From Turneriella sp942492915 (GTDB lineage Bacteria; Spirochaetota; Leptospiria; Turneriellales; Turneriellaceae), in NCBI GenBank assembly GCA_942492915.1, contig OW818662.1, forward strand, positions 3,286,001 through 3,350,000: DNA of 64,000 nt. The letters run 5' to 3'. Shown piece after piece: positions 16,776-25,342 of the stretch. Each line of letters opens with the position of its first letter. Position 1 is the stretch's first letter. The notes beneath the pieces were generated by a model, which made no database searches, was not told where the DNA came from, and saw only the letters and a list, made by a program, of their open reading frames with translations. The translations under genes and the position numbers were made by a program.

Positions 16776-19069
16776 CCGCTGTCGGCACTTCGCACCCGCA
16801 TGAATCGGCGGTTGGGCACGTTACCGGCCAGGCGCATTATATCGACGACATGCCGCGCATGGCGGGTGAGCTGATTGTTGATTTTGTTGGCAGCACTTTC
16901 GCGCATGCCGAAATTCTCAGCGTTGATATTGTGGCGGCGTCTAAGATGCCGGGAGTTTTCGTCTATACATACAAAGATATCGGCGGCGTGAACGTGTTTG
17001 GGCCGATTATTCAAGACGAAGTGTTTCTTGCAGAGACGCACGCTCACTTCATTGGCGAGCCGATTGTGGTGGTGGCGGCAGAAACGCATGAGCTAGTCGC
17101 ACGGGCAAAGCAGGCGATAAAAATTGAGCTGCGTGAATTGCCGGCGATACTTTCGATCGATGCTGCGATTGAGAAAAAGAAATATCTAACCACACCGATC
17201 AAGATGGAACAGGGTGACGTGGATACAGAACTTGCGAAATCCTCACACCGTCTGAATGGCACATTCATCATCGGCGGGCAGGAACAGTTCTATCTTGAAT
17301 CACAGGCCGCTTACGCAATACCGGGTGAAGGCAATGACCTGACGGTGTATTCGTCGACGCAGAACACAACCGAAGTGCAGAAAGTGGTCGCCGAAGTTCT
17401 GGGTCTGAAGCACAGCGAGGTCGTCTGCATCTGTAAGCGAATGGGTGGTGGATTTGGCGGCAAAGAAACGCAGGCGGTGATGCCGGCGCTTATGGCGGCG
17501 ATCGTTGCGCAGAAAACGCGGCGGCCGGCGCGCTGCCAGTTCAGCAAAGATCTCGACATGATGGTGACCGGCAAGCGCCACCCATACAAAGCATTTTATG
17601 ATGTGGGCTTTACGGCTGAGGGCCGCGTGACGGCGCTCAAGGTTGATTATTATTCAGACGGTGGCTGCACCGCCGATCTTTCGACGTCGATTCTGTCGCG
17701 TACACTCTTTCACACAGACAACTGCTACGATATACCCAACCTGCGAGCGACCGGCACGATCTGCAAGACGAATCTGCCGTCGAATACCGCGTTTCGCGGG
17801 TTCGGCGGGCCGCAGGGTGTTGCGCTTATCGAGAACGTGCTTGAGGATGTCTCAGCGAAACTCGGGCTCGACGCGTACGACGTACGGCGCCGCAATTTAT
17901 ACCAGGGCGAAACCGGTGTCACGCATTACGGGCAGAGCGTGAAGAACAACGTGCTGCCCGAACTGTTTGCTCAGCTGTATGAGAGTTCTGGGTATGCACA
18001 GAGGCGCGATTTTATTTCCAAGGGGGCCGCTGGCTCCCTTGGAAATAAAATCAAAGGCCTCGCCATGACGGGCGTCAAATTCGGCATATCATTCACGACC
18101 AAATTCTTGAACCAGGGCAACGCTCTGGTGAACGTCTACACCGATGGCACGGTGCAGGTGTCGACCGGTGGCACCGAGATGGGGCAAGGTCTCTACACCA
18201 AGATACAACAGATTGTCGCCGATGAGCTCGGGGTGCGCTTTGAAGATGTGCGCGTGATGGCGACTTCGAGCGAGAAGTCGAACAACACCGCGCCGACCGC
18301 TGCGTCGGCGGGCACCGACCTCAATGGCAATGCGGCTGCGGTAGCGTGCCGCAAGATTCGTGCGCGGCTGGCGGAATATATCGCGCGGCTGTGGGGAGTG
18401 AACACGGAATCTGTGCAATTCCGCGAAGGTCGTGTGCTCAGCGAAGGGCATGAAATGCCCTTCGCTGAGCTCACGCAAAAAGCCTGGCGCGAGCGTATCT
18501 CGATGGGCGAGCGTGGCTTCTATGCGACGCCCGGTCTTGATTTTGATTACGCAACCGGCAAAGGCAGCCCATTCTATTATTTCACCAACGGGGCCTGCGT
18601 CGCCGAGGTCACGATCGACCGGTTCACGGGCGCGCTCACGATTGATCGCCTCGATGTACTTATGGATATCGGCAAATCGATCAACCCCGGCATTGACCGC
18701 GGGCAACTGATTGGCGGGCTCGTGCAGGGCATTGGCTGGGTAACAGCTGAGCAGCTCAAATACAATGATAAAGGCGCGCTATTGTCTCACTCCCCCACCA
18801 CATACAAGATACCCAACATACAGGATATTCCCGACGATCTGAGGCTTGAGTTCTTCGAGAACAAGCTGCATGATTTTAACATTCGTTCGTCGAAGGCCGT
18901 TGCCGAGCCGCCTCTGATGTTGGGTCTCGCGGTTTTCTGTGCATTGAAAAATGCGCTTTCGTACCTAAGGCCGGGTGAAGTAGTTGATCTGAATCTGCCG
19001 GCTACGCATGAAGAGATTTTAATGTGTATGGAGGCACTAAAGTTCGCCGCCGGCACGGATGCCGTCTAA
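16772..19069 (+). CDS. xdhB: Xanthine dehydrogenase molybdenum-binding subunit
   Basis: 765 aa, full length. The N-terminal hammerhead domain (GHVTGQAHYIDDMPRM) is followed by molybdopterin-binding domains with GGQEQFYLE, RMGGGFGGKE, NTAFRGFGGPQG (with the active-site arginine), GTEMGQGLYTKI and the late segment AVAEPPLMLG, which carries the catalytic glutamate. It hydroxylates hypoxanthine and xanthine to urate at the Mo centre. Two long palindromes lie inside the gene. The one at 18008-18052 encodes FISKGAAGSLGNKIKG, where relatives usually have a short loop before KRGIALTPVKFG. The one at 18436-18470 encodes VLSEGHEMPFAEL without changing length. Confidence 0.9.
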   Translation: MTAVGTSHPHESAVGHVTGQAHYIDDMPRMAGELIVDFVGSTFAHAEILSVDIVAASKMPGVFVYTYKDIGGVNVFGPIIQDEVFLAETHAHFIGEPIVVVAAETHELVARAKQAIKIELRELPAILSIDAAIEKKKYLTTPIKMEQGDVDTELAKSSHRLNGTFIIGGQEQFYLESQAAYAIPGEGNDLTVYSSTQNTTEVQKVVAEVLGLKHSEVVCICKRMGGGFGGKETQAVMPALMAAIVAQKTRRPARCQFSKDLDMMVTGKRHPYKAFYDVGFTAEGRVTALKVDYYSDGGCTADLSTSILSRTLFHTDNCYDIPNLRATGTICKTNLPSNTAFRGFGGPQGVALIENVLEDVSAKLGLDAYDVRRRNLYQGETGVTHYGQSVKNNVLPELFAQLYESSGYAQRRDFISKGAAGSLGNKIKGLAMTGVKFGISFTTKFLNQGNALVNVYTDGTVQVSTGGTEMGQGLYTKIQQIVADELGVRFEDVRVMATSSEKSNNTAPTAASAGTDLNGNAAAVACRKIRARLAEYIARLWGVNTESVQFREGRVLSEGHEMPFAELTQKAWRERISMGERGFYATPGLDFDYATGKGSPFYYFTNGACVAEVTIDRFTGALTIDRLDVLMDIGKSINPGIDRGQLIGGLVQGIGWVTAEQLKYNDKGALLSHSPTTYKIPNIQDIPDDLRLEFFENKLHDFNIRSSKAVAEPPLMLGLAVFCALKNALSYLRPGEVVDLNLPATHEEILMCMEALKFAAGTDAV
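18008..18052. repeat. 17-bp-arm palindrome inside xdhB
   Basis: GATTTTATTTCCAAGGG (18008-18024) is perfectly complementary to 18036-18052. The 11-base middle can form an extra GCC/GGC pairing. It is read through in frame in a surface loop of the protein. Confidence 0.9.
18436..18470. repeat. 16-bp-arm palindrome inside xdhB
   Basis: GCTCAGCGAAGGGCAT (18436-18451) is perfectly complementary to 18455-18470 around the loop GAA. The encoded segment keeps family-typical length and the conserved FAEL. Confidence 0.9.
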
Positions 19070-19886
19070 GCGGCGAACTAATGTGCATGGAGGCGTAGCG
19101 AGCGCTCATGCAATTATGTTCTGGTTGAAGCACAATGAACTCATCACGTCGGGCCGGCCATTTGTTTTAGTCGTGCTCACCGACGCGCTCGGCTCTGCAC
19201 CGCAAGAGCCCGGTGCGAAAATGCTCTGTGACGAAAATGGCCTCATCTTCGGTACCGTCGGCGGCGGCAAAGTTGAGGCCTTGGCGCTGAAAACCGCCGC
19301 CGAGTTATTAGTTAATAAATCTGCCACTGCATTCGCAGACTGGCACCTCGAAAGAGACGTGGGCATGACCTGCGGCGGCCGGGTGAAACTCTATTTTGAA
19401 ACCTACCGGGCCGCTGATTGGCAGATCGCGGTTTTCGGCGCGGGCCATGTAGCGCAGGCAGTGGTGGCTGCACTCTTGCCCTTGCAATGCCGAATCATCT
19501 GCATTGATACGCGCGCCGATTGGCTTGATTTGCTGCCTGAGTCACCGAAGCTGGAAAAGCGCCACCGTGACGTCCCAGCTATGGAAATTCATAGCTTAAG
19601 CCCCGACGCGTTTGTCTTAATGATGACGCAGGGCCACGCGACAGATTTCCCGGTTTTGCTCGAATGCCTTAAGTGCGAGCAACCTTTTCGTTATGTTGGC
19701 GTGATTGGCAGCAAAAGCAAGCGCGCCGTGCTTATCAGAGATCTCATTGCAACGGGCATCGACCGCGCTCAGGCGGAGCGTTTCTTTTGCCCGATTGGCC
19801 TGCCGATCGGCAAGAGTGAACCCGCCGAGATTGCCGTGAGTGTTGTCGCACAGCTGCTCCAAGTTCGCGATGGAGCGAAATTATAG
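19059..19886 (+). CDS. xdhC: Xanthine dehydrogenase accessory protein XdhC
   Basis: Up to 275 aa. A start at the ATG at 19116 (MFWLKHNEL) gives the usual XdhC N-terminus, while the ATG at 19059 overlaps xdhB by 11 bases. Visible motifs are GSAPQEPGAKML and GTVGGGKVEALAL in the XdhC/CoxI domain, then a Rossmann domain with IAVFGAGHVAQAVVAAL and YVGVIGSKSKRAV, and the C-terminal CPIGLPIGKSEPAEIAVS. XdhC binds and sulfurates the molybdenum cofactor and inserts it into XdhB. Just upstream, an imperfect direct repeat (AATGTGYATGGAGGC at 19021 and 19081) and an inverted repeat (AGTTCGCCGC/GCGGCGAACT) surround the xdhB stop. A GCTATG-type palindrome lies at 19577-19596. Confidence 0.88.
   Translation: MPSKRRTNVHGGVASAHAIMFWLKHNELITSGRPFVLVVLTDALGSAPQEPGAKMLCDENGLIFGTVGGGKVEALALKTAAELLVNKSATAFADWHLERDVGMTCGGRVKLYFETYRAADWQIAVFGAGHVAQAVVAALLPLQCRIICIDTRADWLDLLPESPKLEKRHRDVPAMEIHSLSPDAFVLMMTQGHATDFPVLLECLKCEQPFRYVGVIGSKSKRAVLIRDLIATGIDRAQAERFFCPIGLPIGKSEPAEIAVSVVAQLLQVRDGAKL
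19577..19596. repeat. AGCTATGG-family palindrome inside xdhC
   Basis: It reads AGCTATGGAAATTCATAGCT, one mismatch from the copy in allB. It encodes AMEIHSL in frame. Confidence 0.55.
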
Positions 19887-19906
19887 CGCTCTTTCGAGAT
19901 TCTTGC

Positions 19907-20797
19907 CTAGAGTCGGTCAAACGGACTGAAATCGGCGACTACGGGCGGTTCTGTCGATGCGAGGTACCCGAGGGTGGTGCTCAGGTAGCGGTGCCCTAGC
20001 AAACGCTGTACAGAAAAAACGGACATCGCATATTCGACCAGGTGCGTCGCAAAGGAATGGCGCAGCGAGTGAATCGTGACTTTGCCTGCAAGGCTCATGC
20101 GCTCACGTGTCTGTTCGAACTCCCGATGCGCCGAGCGCGAAGATAACGGCCCGCAAGCCATTTCAATCGGAAAGAGCGTATCTGCGGCATAAATTCTGCG
20201 CGACGATGGAAAAAGCCAGTCGCGCGGCCTGCGGTCGGCCAGGTAAGCCTTGAGGTCTGCGGCAAGTCGCCCAGAAAGTACTGTTTCGCGATGGCGGCCA
20301 CCCTTGCCGTCACGGATATAGATTTTGTAGCTATGGAAATCCACGTCTGCTATCTTGAGGTTGCATGCCTCGCTGACCCTTAGGCCACTGCCGTAGATAA
20401 CCGCAAACAGCAGGCGATACCGTCGCGATCTGGTGCGATCGAGTAATTCACAGATTTCGGCCCGCGTCAGCGGGCGCGAGCGGCGCTTGCGGTGGCGCAG
20501 CACCCGGGGAAACGTCGTCAGGTTCCACGGTTTCTTCAGGCAGCGGGATACGTAAAACTTCAGCGCGACGCACGTCGTGGCAATATTGATATTCGAAAGC
20601 CCGCGCTGCGCCGCCTGTTCGATGAAATCGGCCGCATCGCCGCAGCTCAATTCAGTCGCCGCTTTACCCATAGACGAGGCGACAACGTTCACGCGGCGCG
20701 CATAATTGTTGATCGTTACCGGGCGAAGGCCCGTTAGGCGCATCAGCGCAACGAAAGCGGCTCCGCTTTCGCTGGCGAGAAATTCTGCTTTCGTCAT
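19907..20797 (-). CDS. Tyrosine recombinase (XerC/XerD-like phage integrase family)
   Basis: 296 aa. The N-terminal SAM-like core-binding domain (residues ~10-95) is followed by the catalytic domain. The catalytic residues are visible: Arg in YGSGLRVSEACNL, Lys in RDGKGGRHRE, His and Arg in IHSLRHSFATHL, His in LLGHRYLST, and the nucleophile Tyr in TTLGYLAS. The enzyme therefore looks intact. It stands alone, with no excisionase, attC array or direct-repeat boundary found nearby. It could be a housekeeping Xer protein or the relic of a mobile element. Half of an AGCTATGG palindrome lies inside it at 20329. Confidence 0.85.
   Translation of the reverse strand: MTKAEFLASESGAAFVALMRLTGLRPVTINNYARRVNVVASSMGKAATELSCGDAADFIEQAAQRGLSNINIATTCVALKFYVSRCLKKPWNLTTFPRVLRHRKRRSRPLTRAEICELLDRTRSRRYRLLFAVIYGSGLRVSEACNLKIADVDFHSYKIYIRDGKGGRHRETVLSGRLAADLKAYLADRRPRDWLFPSSRRIYAADTLFPIEMACGPLSSRSAHREFEQTRERMSLAGKVTIHSLRHSFATHLVEYAMSVFSVQRLLGHRYLSTTLGYLASTEPPVVADFSPFDRL
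20329..20343. repeat. Half copy of the AGCTATGG palindrome in the recombinase gene
   Basis: AGCTATGGAAATCCA is identical to the first 15 bases of the 20-bp family sequence. The second arm is missing. It is coding, in the recombinase gene. Confidence 0.4.
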
Positions 20798-20838
20798 CTA
20801 TCCGCACCCCGCGAAAATAATTTCAGACGGTGCAGATT

Positions 20839-20864
20839 CAGAGGGGCAACGCAGCACCCCTCTG
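20839..20864 (-). terminator. Hairpin after the FKBP lipoprotein gene
   Basis: CAGAGGGG (20839-20846) pairs with CCCCTCTG (20857-20864) just downstream of the fkpA-like stop on the minus strand. There is no T-run, so a terminator role is only likely. It also lies upstream of the recombinase-to-FKBP boundary. Confidence 0.4.
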
Positions 20865-20874
20865 GCCTTTACTG

Positions 20875-21561
20875 CTATTTGAAATCGAGTAGCTCAACTT
20901 CGAAGTTGAGCACTGAATTTGCGGGAATCTGGCCGCTGTCACGGCCACCGTAAGCAAGCTCGCTAGGAATCGTCAGTTGGTACTTTGCGCCTTTCTTCAT
21001 CAACTGCAGCGCCTCTGTCCAGCCTTTGACGACCTGGCCCACAGCGAATTCGGCGGGTTGGCCCCGCTTGTACGAGCTGTCAAACTCAGTGCCGTCAATC
21101 AGTGTACCCCGGTAGTGAACTTTAACAGTACTCGTTACTTTTGGTGATGCCCCGCTGCCAGCGTTGATGACCTTGTATTGCAGACCAGAGGCAGTAACTT
21201 GTACGCCGGGTTTGGATTTATTTGCTTCAAGGTATTCTTTACCCTTTGCCGCATTCGCTGCCGCCGCTGCCGGATCACCACCTGAACCCTTTTGTGCTGA
21301 AAGGTTCTGTATGGCTTCACGCATTTCAGCCTCGTTCATGCGTAATTCTTTGCCAGCCATCGTTTCGGTGATGGCGGCCGAAAGCGTTGCCACATCAATT
21401 TCGATGCCCTGCGCCTTCATCGCTCTGCCGACCTGGTAGCCGATCGCATAACTTGCTTTGCCTTTCGGGGATGTCACATCAGGTTTGCCGCATGCAGGCA
21501 AAGTCAAGATCGCGACGGTGGATGCGAGAAACAGAATTCTCGCTGGTAGAAGCTTATTCAT
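20875..21561 (-). CDS. FKBP-type peptidyl-prolyl isomerase lipoprotein (FkpA/Mip-like)
   Basis: 228 aa. The signal peptide ends in LTLPAC (Cys24 lipidation). The N-terminal dimerisation segment ASYAIGYQVGRAMKAQG is typical of Mip/FkpA proteins. The C-terminal FKBP domain carries VKVHYRGTLIDGTEFDSSY, GWTEALQLMKKGAKYQLTIP, LAYGGR and IPANSVLNFEVELL. It should catalyse prolyl isomerisation of envelope proteins in the periplasm. Two further FKBPs are encoded at 31573-32346. It is followed by a hairpin at 20839-20864. Confidence 0.9.
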   Translation of the reverse strand: MNKLLPARILFLASTVAILTLPACGKPDVTSPKGKASYAIGYQVGRAMKAQGIEIDVATLSAAITETMAGKELRMNEAEMREAIQNLSAQKGSGGDPAAAAANAAKGKEYLEANKSKPGVQVTASGLQYKVINAGSGASPKVTSTVKVHYRGTLIDGTEFDSSYKRGQPAEFAVGQVVKGWTEALQLMKKGAKYQLTIPSELAYGGRDSGQIPANSVLNFEVELLDFK

Positions 21562-21615
21562 TTAACGGGTAAGCAGGGCCGCCGCGAAGGGCGTAAAGCA
21601 GGATTCAACGAGAGT

Positions 21616-22632
21616 TTACGGTATGAGCGAAACGCCGCTGCCCTTCACCAGGCGGCCCATGACCGCCGCGTCGGGATAGTGCTGCCTGATTGCCGGCAGT
21701 TCAGATTCTGTAGCAATGAGGATCAGCCCCGTGCCCATATTAAACGTGTGGAAGAGCTTCTCGCGCTCCACAAACTTTTCCAGGACTTCCATTGCAGCCA
21801 AACGAAACGGTTCGGCCTGGTCGATCTGAGCACCCAGACCTGGAGCAATGGCCCGGGGCAAATTTTCGTGAATGCCGCCGCCCGTGATGTGCGCGATGCC
21901 CTTGATGGTCGCCGATTTGAGCAGTGCAGGTATTTCGGAGTAGATGCGTGTCGGCGTGAGCCAGGTCGCGATTAACTGTTCACGGTCTGCGGTGATGGCG
22001 GTGAACTCGTTCGGGCTCTGTTTTTCCATAGCTGCAAATACCGTGCGCACCAGAGAAAAGCCATTTGAGTGCAGGCCGCTTGAAGGCAACCCAATAAGCA
22101 CGTCACCATCGCGTTGCATTTCAGGATTGGGGAGCCGGTTGCTTTTCGGTATAAATCCCACGGCGAAGCCCGCGAGATCAAAGTCGTCGTCGGGCATGAC
22201 ACCCGGGTGTTCTGCGGTTTCACCGCCCATAAGCGCCATGGGCGTCGCTGCGCAGGCAGCCGTAATGCTACCCAAAACCCGGTCGTACCAGGTTTCATTG
22301 AGCTTTCCACAGGCGATGTAGTCGAGAAAAAACGCAGGCGTTGCGCCGGAGCAATAAAGGTCATTGACGCACATGCCCACGAGGTCTTGCCCGATACCGT
22401 CGAGGTAATCGAATCTGCGCAGCAGTTGGGTTTTTGTCCCGACGCCATCGGTGGTTGCGACAACGTCAAAGCCCGGAATCTCAATCGAAGCAAATCGCCC
22501 GGCAAAACCGCCGTATTGACCGACGACTTCGCCTACACTAGGTACCCTGTGCGTGGCGGATATTCGGTCTTTCAGGTTATGGATCAGCTTGTGCGCGTAT
22601 TGTGTGTCGACGCCCGCGGTTTTGTAATCCAT
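21616..22632 (-). CDS. purM: Phosphoribosylformylglycinamidine cyclo-ligase
   Basis: 338 aa, normal length. The AIR synthase signature is complete: YKTAGVDTQYAHKLIHNLK at the start, TTDGVGTKTQLL, GIGQDLVGMCVNDL, FFLDYIACGKL, MGGETAEHPGVM, GLPSSGLHSNGFSL, and the C-terminal GIAHITGGGIHENLPR. It makes aminoimidazole ribotide from FGAM with ATP in purine synthesis. No other pur gene is next to it, so it is scattered from the pathway, as is common. It is cytoplasmic. Confidence 0.95.
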   Translation of the reverse strand: MDYKTAGVDTQYAHKLIHNLKDRISATHRVPSVGEVVGQYGGFAGRFASIEIPGFDVVATTDGVGTKTQLLRRFDYLDGIGQDLVGMCVNDLYCSGATPAFFLDYIACGKLNETWYDRVLGSITAACAATPMALMGGETAEHPGVMPDDDFDLAGFAVGFIPKSNRLPNPEMQRDGDVLIGLPSSGLHSNGFSLVRTVFAAMEKQSPNEFTAITADREQLIATWLTPTRIYSEIPALLKSATIKGIAHITGGGIHENLPRAIAPGLGAQIDQAEPFRLAAMEVLEKFVEREKLFHTFNMGTGLILIATESELPAIRQHYPDAAVMGRLVKGSGVSLIP

Positions 22633-22744
22633 GCGTTTTACTTTATAGTTCAGACAGGGCGAAAATTCAATTTTACCGCTTCAGCCCAGACGAATGGTGG
22701 CCCCGCGCGGGACTGCAACCGCAGCTCTTTCCGGTGCTTGCTGC

Positions 22745-23791
22745 CTAGTAACCGCCGACGCTCGTCGGGGTCGTGCCGGTTGCATAACTGCCGACCAGGG
22801 TCAGGCTTCCACTGCCGGCAGCGTAGGCGTTGATCTTATTTTCACCGTTGCAAACCACGTAGGCAAAATTGGACGAGTTCACAAGAATCTGCGCAGGGTT
22901 GGTGCAAGCCGTGACCGTGCCTGTTGGCGTTAAGGCGCCATTGCTTACCGAATATAACGAGACTGTGCCTGCGCCGTTATTTGAAACAAACGCCTGTGTA
23001 GATGCAGAATTGAGCGCGAGGTATGCAGGTGTTGTACCCGCAGCGACTGCTGCAGCTGGTGTTGCCCAGCTCGCGATCGGAACCCGCTCAACTGTGCCAT
23101 TCACGCAAGGGGCATAGATATGGCCTGTGCCCGCTGTAGAAATCGTAACACTCAGGGGGTTTGCTCCGGCGGTCAGTGTCGCGGTTGGCGCCCCACCATT
23201 TGCGGCGATTGCTCCGGTGCTCGCAGTAATATCGAACAGCATCAGCTGGTTGGTGTCTGATCGTGCAACCACCGCGAAATTCGTATACGTGGCAATTGCG
23301 ACCGGTGTGCCTGCCGCAGCCGTCGTCGCGCCCAGCGAACTGAGAGCACCGGTCGTTGAATCGATGAAGAATTTTGAAATATCAGCTGATCCCTGGTTGA
23401 TAACGTAAGCATATTGTCCGCTCTGGTGCAACGCGATCATGCGCGGTGTGGTTCCTGCAGCGACCGAATTCACAAATGTCAGCCGGCGCGTTTTTTTGTT
23501 AATTGAATAAGCGTACACGTCGTTGCTGCCGCTGTTGACGACGTAAGCAAATGTGCCTGCTGAGTTCACAGCCACGTATACCGGAGTCGTGCCAGCGGCG
23601 ATGGTACCCAGGTCGTTCAGAATGCCAGATTTGGGGTCGGCGGCAAATTGCGACACGGTGTTCGAGGCGGAGTTTGTAACGTAAAGCCCGGTGCTATCGA
23701 GGTTGCGGTTGAATGCATCTTCATATGAAGTACAGGCTGTGAGCAATACGGCGGTTGCCGTGAGTACAGTATAGATCCGCATGTTTGGCAT
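22745..23791 (-). CDS. YVTN/YncE-like beta-propeller lipoprotein
   Basis: 348 aa. The signal peptide ends in VLLTAC (lipobox). The rest is a run of about seven propeller blades with the repeat GTTP.YVAVNSAGTFAYVVN.GSNDV..YSI, matching YVTN and 6-phosphogluconolactonase-like repeat families. No catalytic residues can be assigned. It is probably a surface or periplasmic lipoprotein of unknown role. The first ATG (23791) overlaps the stop of the upstream gene as TGATG; a second ATG at 23782 (MRIYTVL) is a better signal-peptide start. It is likely co-transcribed with 23791-24876. Confidence 0.75.
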   Translation of the reverse strand: MPNMRIYTVLTATAVLLTACTSYEDAFNRNLDSTGLYVTNSASNTVSQFAADPKSGILNDLGTIAAGTTPVYVAVNSAGTFAYVVNSGSNDVYAYSINKKTRRLTFVNSVAAGTTPRMIALHQSGQYAYVINQGSADISKFFIDSTTGALSSLGATTAAAGTPVAIATYTNFAVVARSDTNQLMLFDITASTGAIAANGGAPTATLTAGANPLSVTISTAGTGHIYAPCVNGTVERVPIASWATPAAAVAAGTTPAYLALNSASTQAFVSNNGAGTVSLYSVSNGALTPTGTVTACTNPAQILVNSSNFAYVVCNGENKINAYAAGSGSLTLVGSYATGTTPTSVGGY

Positions 23792-24876
23792 CAGAACCTC
23801 CAGAGTGCACCGGCACTCGCTGCTGCAGATGAAATTTGCGTCGTGCCAGCTACCTGCAATACGTAGCGAGGCTCGACGGTGATGGAAAATCGTTTGTTGA
23901 TGTCAAACACGGCTCGGGTGCCTGCCATAAAGACACCGTATCCGTAGTTGATGGATTCCACTGCGCCGTTCAACCGACCGAATTGATAACCACCGTAAAG
24001 CATCAGTTGAAAGTGCATCTTGTCGTAGGTAAGAAACTCGTAACCGGCGGCACCGTAGGCTGCCAGGCCGTAGAGGCTGTTAAAAGTTTCATCTTTTGGA
24101 AAATAATACAGATATTCAAGATTGGCCGCAAGAATGAGATCGTTTCCGCCAAAGCCTTTGTAACCAAATTCACCGCTGCCCCCCGTTGCGATGTTGAAGC
24201 CATTCTTCAGAAAACCGAAGGGCATCAGCGTTACTGTACTCGCGAGAGCATAGGCACCTTTGCTCTTGGCCCTGGGTTCTTCTTTCGGGGCAGGCTTCGC
24301 GGCCACGACCGGTGCTGCGGTCACGAAAAAGCTTACGAACGAATCACCGACGGTTTCGAGAAAGCCAAGTGCGGCATCGCGTTCGACCGCGGTATCGACT
24401 TTGCGCAAGTTCTCACCGGACTCGACTGCGGCCATGCGCACAAGAAAAGAAACTTTGCTGCCTTCTTTCGCGATGCGACCAAAAACAACGCAGTCTGCAC
24501 TTTGTTTTGCTGCGTAAGACAAGGTCTCTTCGAGGTATTTCTCAGCCTTGAGCTTCTTCGCGCTGAGCAATGGCTTCATCTGTTCGTTGATCATGCTGCG
24601 CGAGATAACTTCGAGCCTGCCGTCAGATTCAAATTTCTCGGCGATGTAGTCGCCGATTGCTTTGCCCATGTCTTTTTTGCCGTAGGTAACATAGAAGTTA
24701 GCGATATAGATTTTTGGGCGATTGCCTTTAAGTTCGGCTTTGCATCCCCGGGGGGGATTAAGATCCGTCACGTTTGCATTTACCGTGCTGGTTCCGGGCG
24801 GCAGCATTTGCGCGTGTACCGCCGCTGGCAGCATGAGGCCAATAAAGCACAGCACAATCTTTTGAATTCTGTTCAT
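23791..24876 (-). CDS. Secreted protein: FlgO/TolB-like N-terminal domain and C-terminal beta-barrel-like region
   Basis: 361 aa. A cleavable signal peptide ends near VHAQ. Residues ~40-165 (KIYIANFYVTYGKKDMGKAIGDYI, VISRSMINEQMKP, SADCVVFGRIAKEG) resemble the nucleotide-free fold of FlgO, CsgG and TolB N-terminal domains, which sense or assemble envelope complexes. After a linker (VVAAKPAPKEEPRAKSKG), the last ~150 residues alternate aromatic and small residues (LILAANLEYLYYFPKD, FQLMLYGGYQFGRL, RFSITVEPRYVLQV) and end in RF, as outer-membrane barrels do. The function is unknown. The gene overlaps the propeller lipoprotein gene by one base. Confidence 0.65.
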   Translation of the reverse strand: MNRIQKIVLCFIGLMLPAAVHAQMLPPGTSTVNANVTDLNPPRGCKAELKGNRPKIYIANFYVTYGKKDMGKAIGDYIAEKFESDGRLEVISRSMINEQMKPLLSAKKLKAEKYLEETLSYAAKQSADCVVFGRIAKEGSKVSFLVRMAAVESGENLRKVDTAVERDAALGFLETVGDSFVSFFVTAAPVVAAKPAPKEEPRAKSKGAYALASTVTLMPFGFLKNGFNIATGGSGEFGYKGFGGNDLILAANLEYLYYFPKDETFNSLYGLAAYGAAGYEFLTYDKMHFQLMLYGGYQFGRLNGAVESINYGYGVFMAGTRAVFDINKRFSITVEPRYVLQVAGTTQISSAAASAGALWRF

Positions 24877-24970
24877 TCGCGTTTTTTGGTTATCCAGGGT
24901 TTAGAATAAGCGACGACACTTCGCCGCGTCTTGTCGTAATGAGACGGGCGCGTATAGTAAATTACGACGT

Positions 24971-25342
24971 TTAGTCATCTGCTATTGCTTCGCGCGCCAT
25001 TGCCGCTGCCGCAATGCATACCTCATAGTCGAACAATGCCCGACCGGTCTTGAGAGCAGTACCCATACGTTCAACCCTTACCTGGTAACCGGGTCGCTTC
25101 TTTTCGATGACGATCTGGAAATCTCCATCACCTTTTTCGGGAATAACCAGCGGCCTCTGCCGGTACCGATTGATAGACTTGAGGCAATTGGCGATTTGGC
25201 GCTCGTCTCTGAGGCCTTGTATTGTTATTTTTACGGGTTCTTTGCCGCCTGCAGTCGTGCCTGCCTTGTCGCCGCTATTGGCGTGCAGCAGCGGTGCTGA
25301 GGTGATAAGAAAGATCAAAAATCTTGAGCGAGCCGACCGCAT
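24971..25342 (-). CDS. Small secreted protein of unknown function
   Basis: 123 aa from the ATG at 25342, or 131 from 25366. MRSARSRFLIFLITSAPLLHA is a good signal peptide. The mature part is a short alpha/beta domain with two cysteines (IANCLKSIN and YEVCIAAAA) that could form a disulfide. No family was recognised. Its 5' end overlaps the 3' end of the receiver/ATPase gene by about 68 bases in another frame. The overlap is long for this genome but plausible, because both reading frames look real. It is probably translated from the same mRNA. Confidence 0.55.
   Translation of the reverse strand: MRSARSRFLIFLITSAPLLHANSGDKAGTTAGGKEPVKITIQGLRDERQIANCLKSINRYRQRPLVIPEKGDGDFQIVIEKKRPGYQVRVERMGTALKTGRALFDYEVCIAAAAMAREAIADD

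Noticed and set aside
19907..20797. Chromosomal integron integrase
   Set aside because: I saw no IntI-specific patch and no attC-like cassette array on either side.
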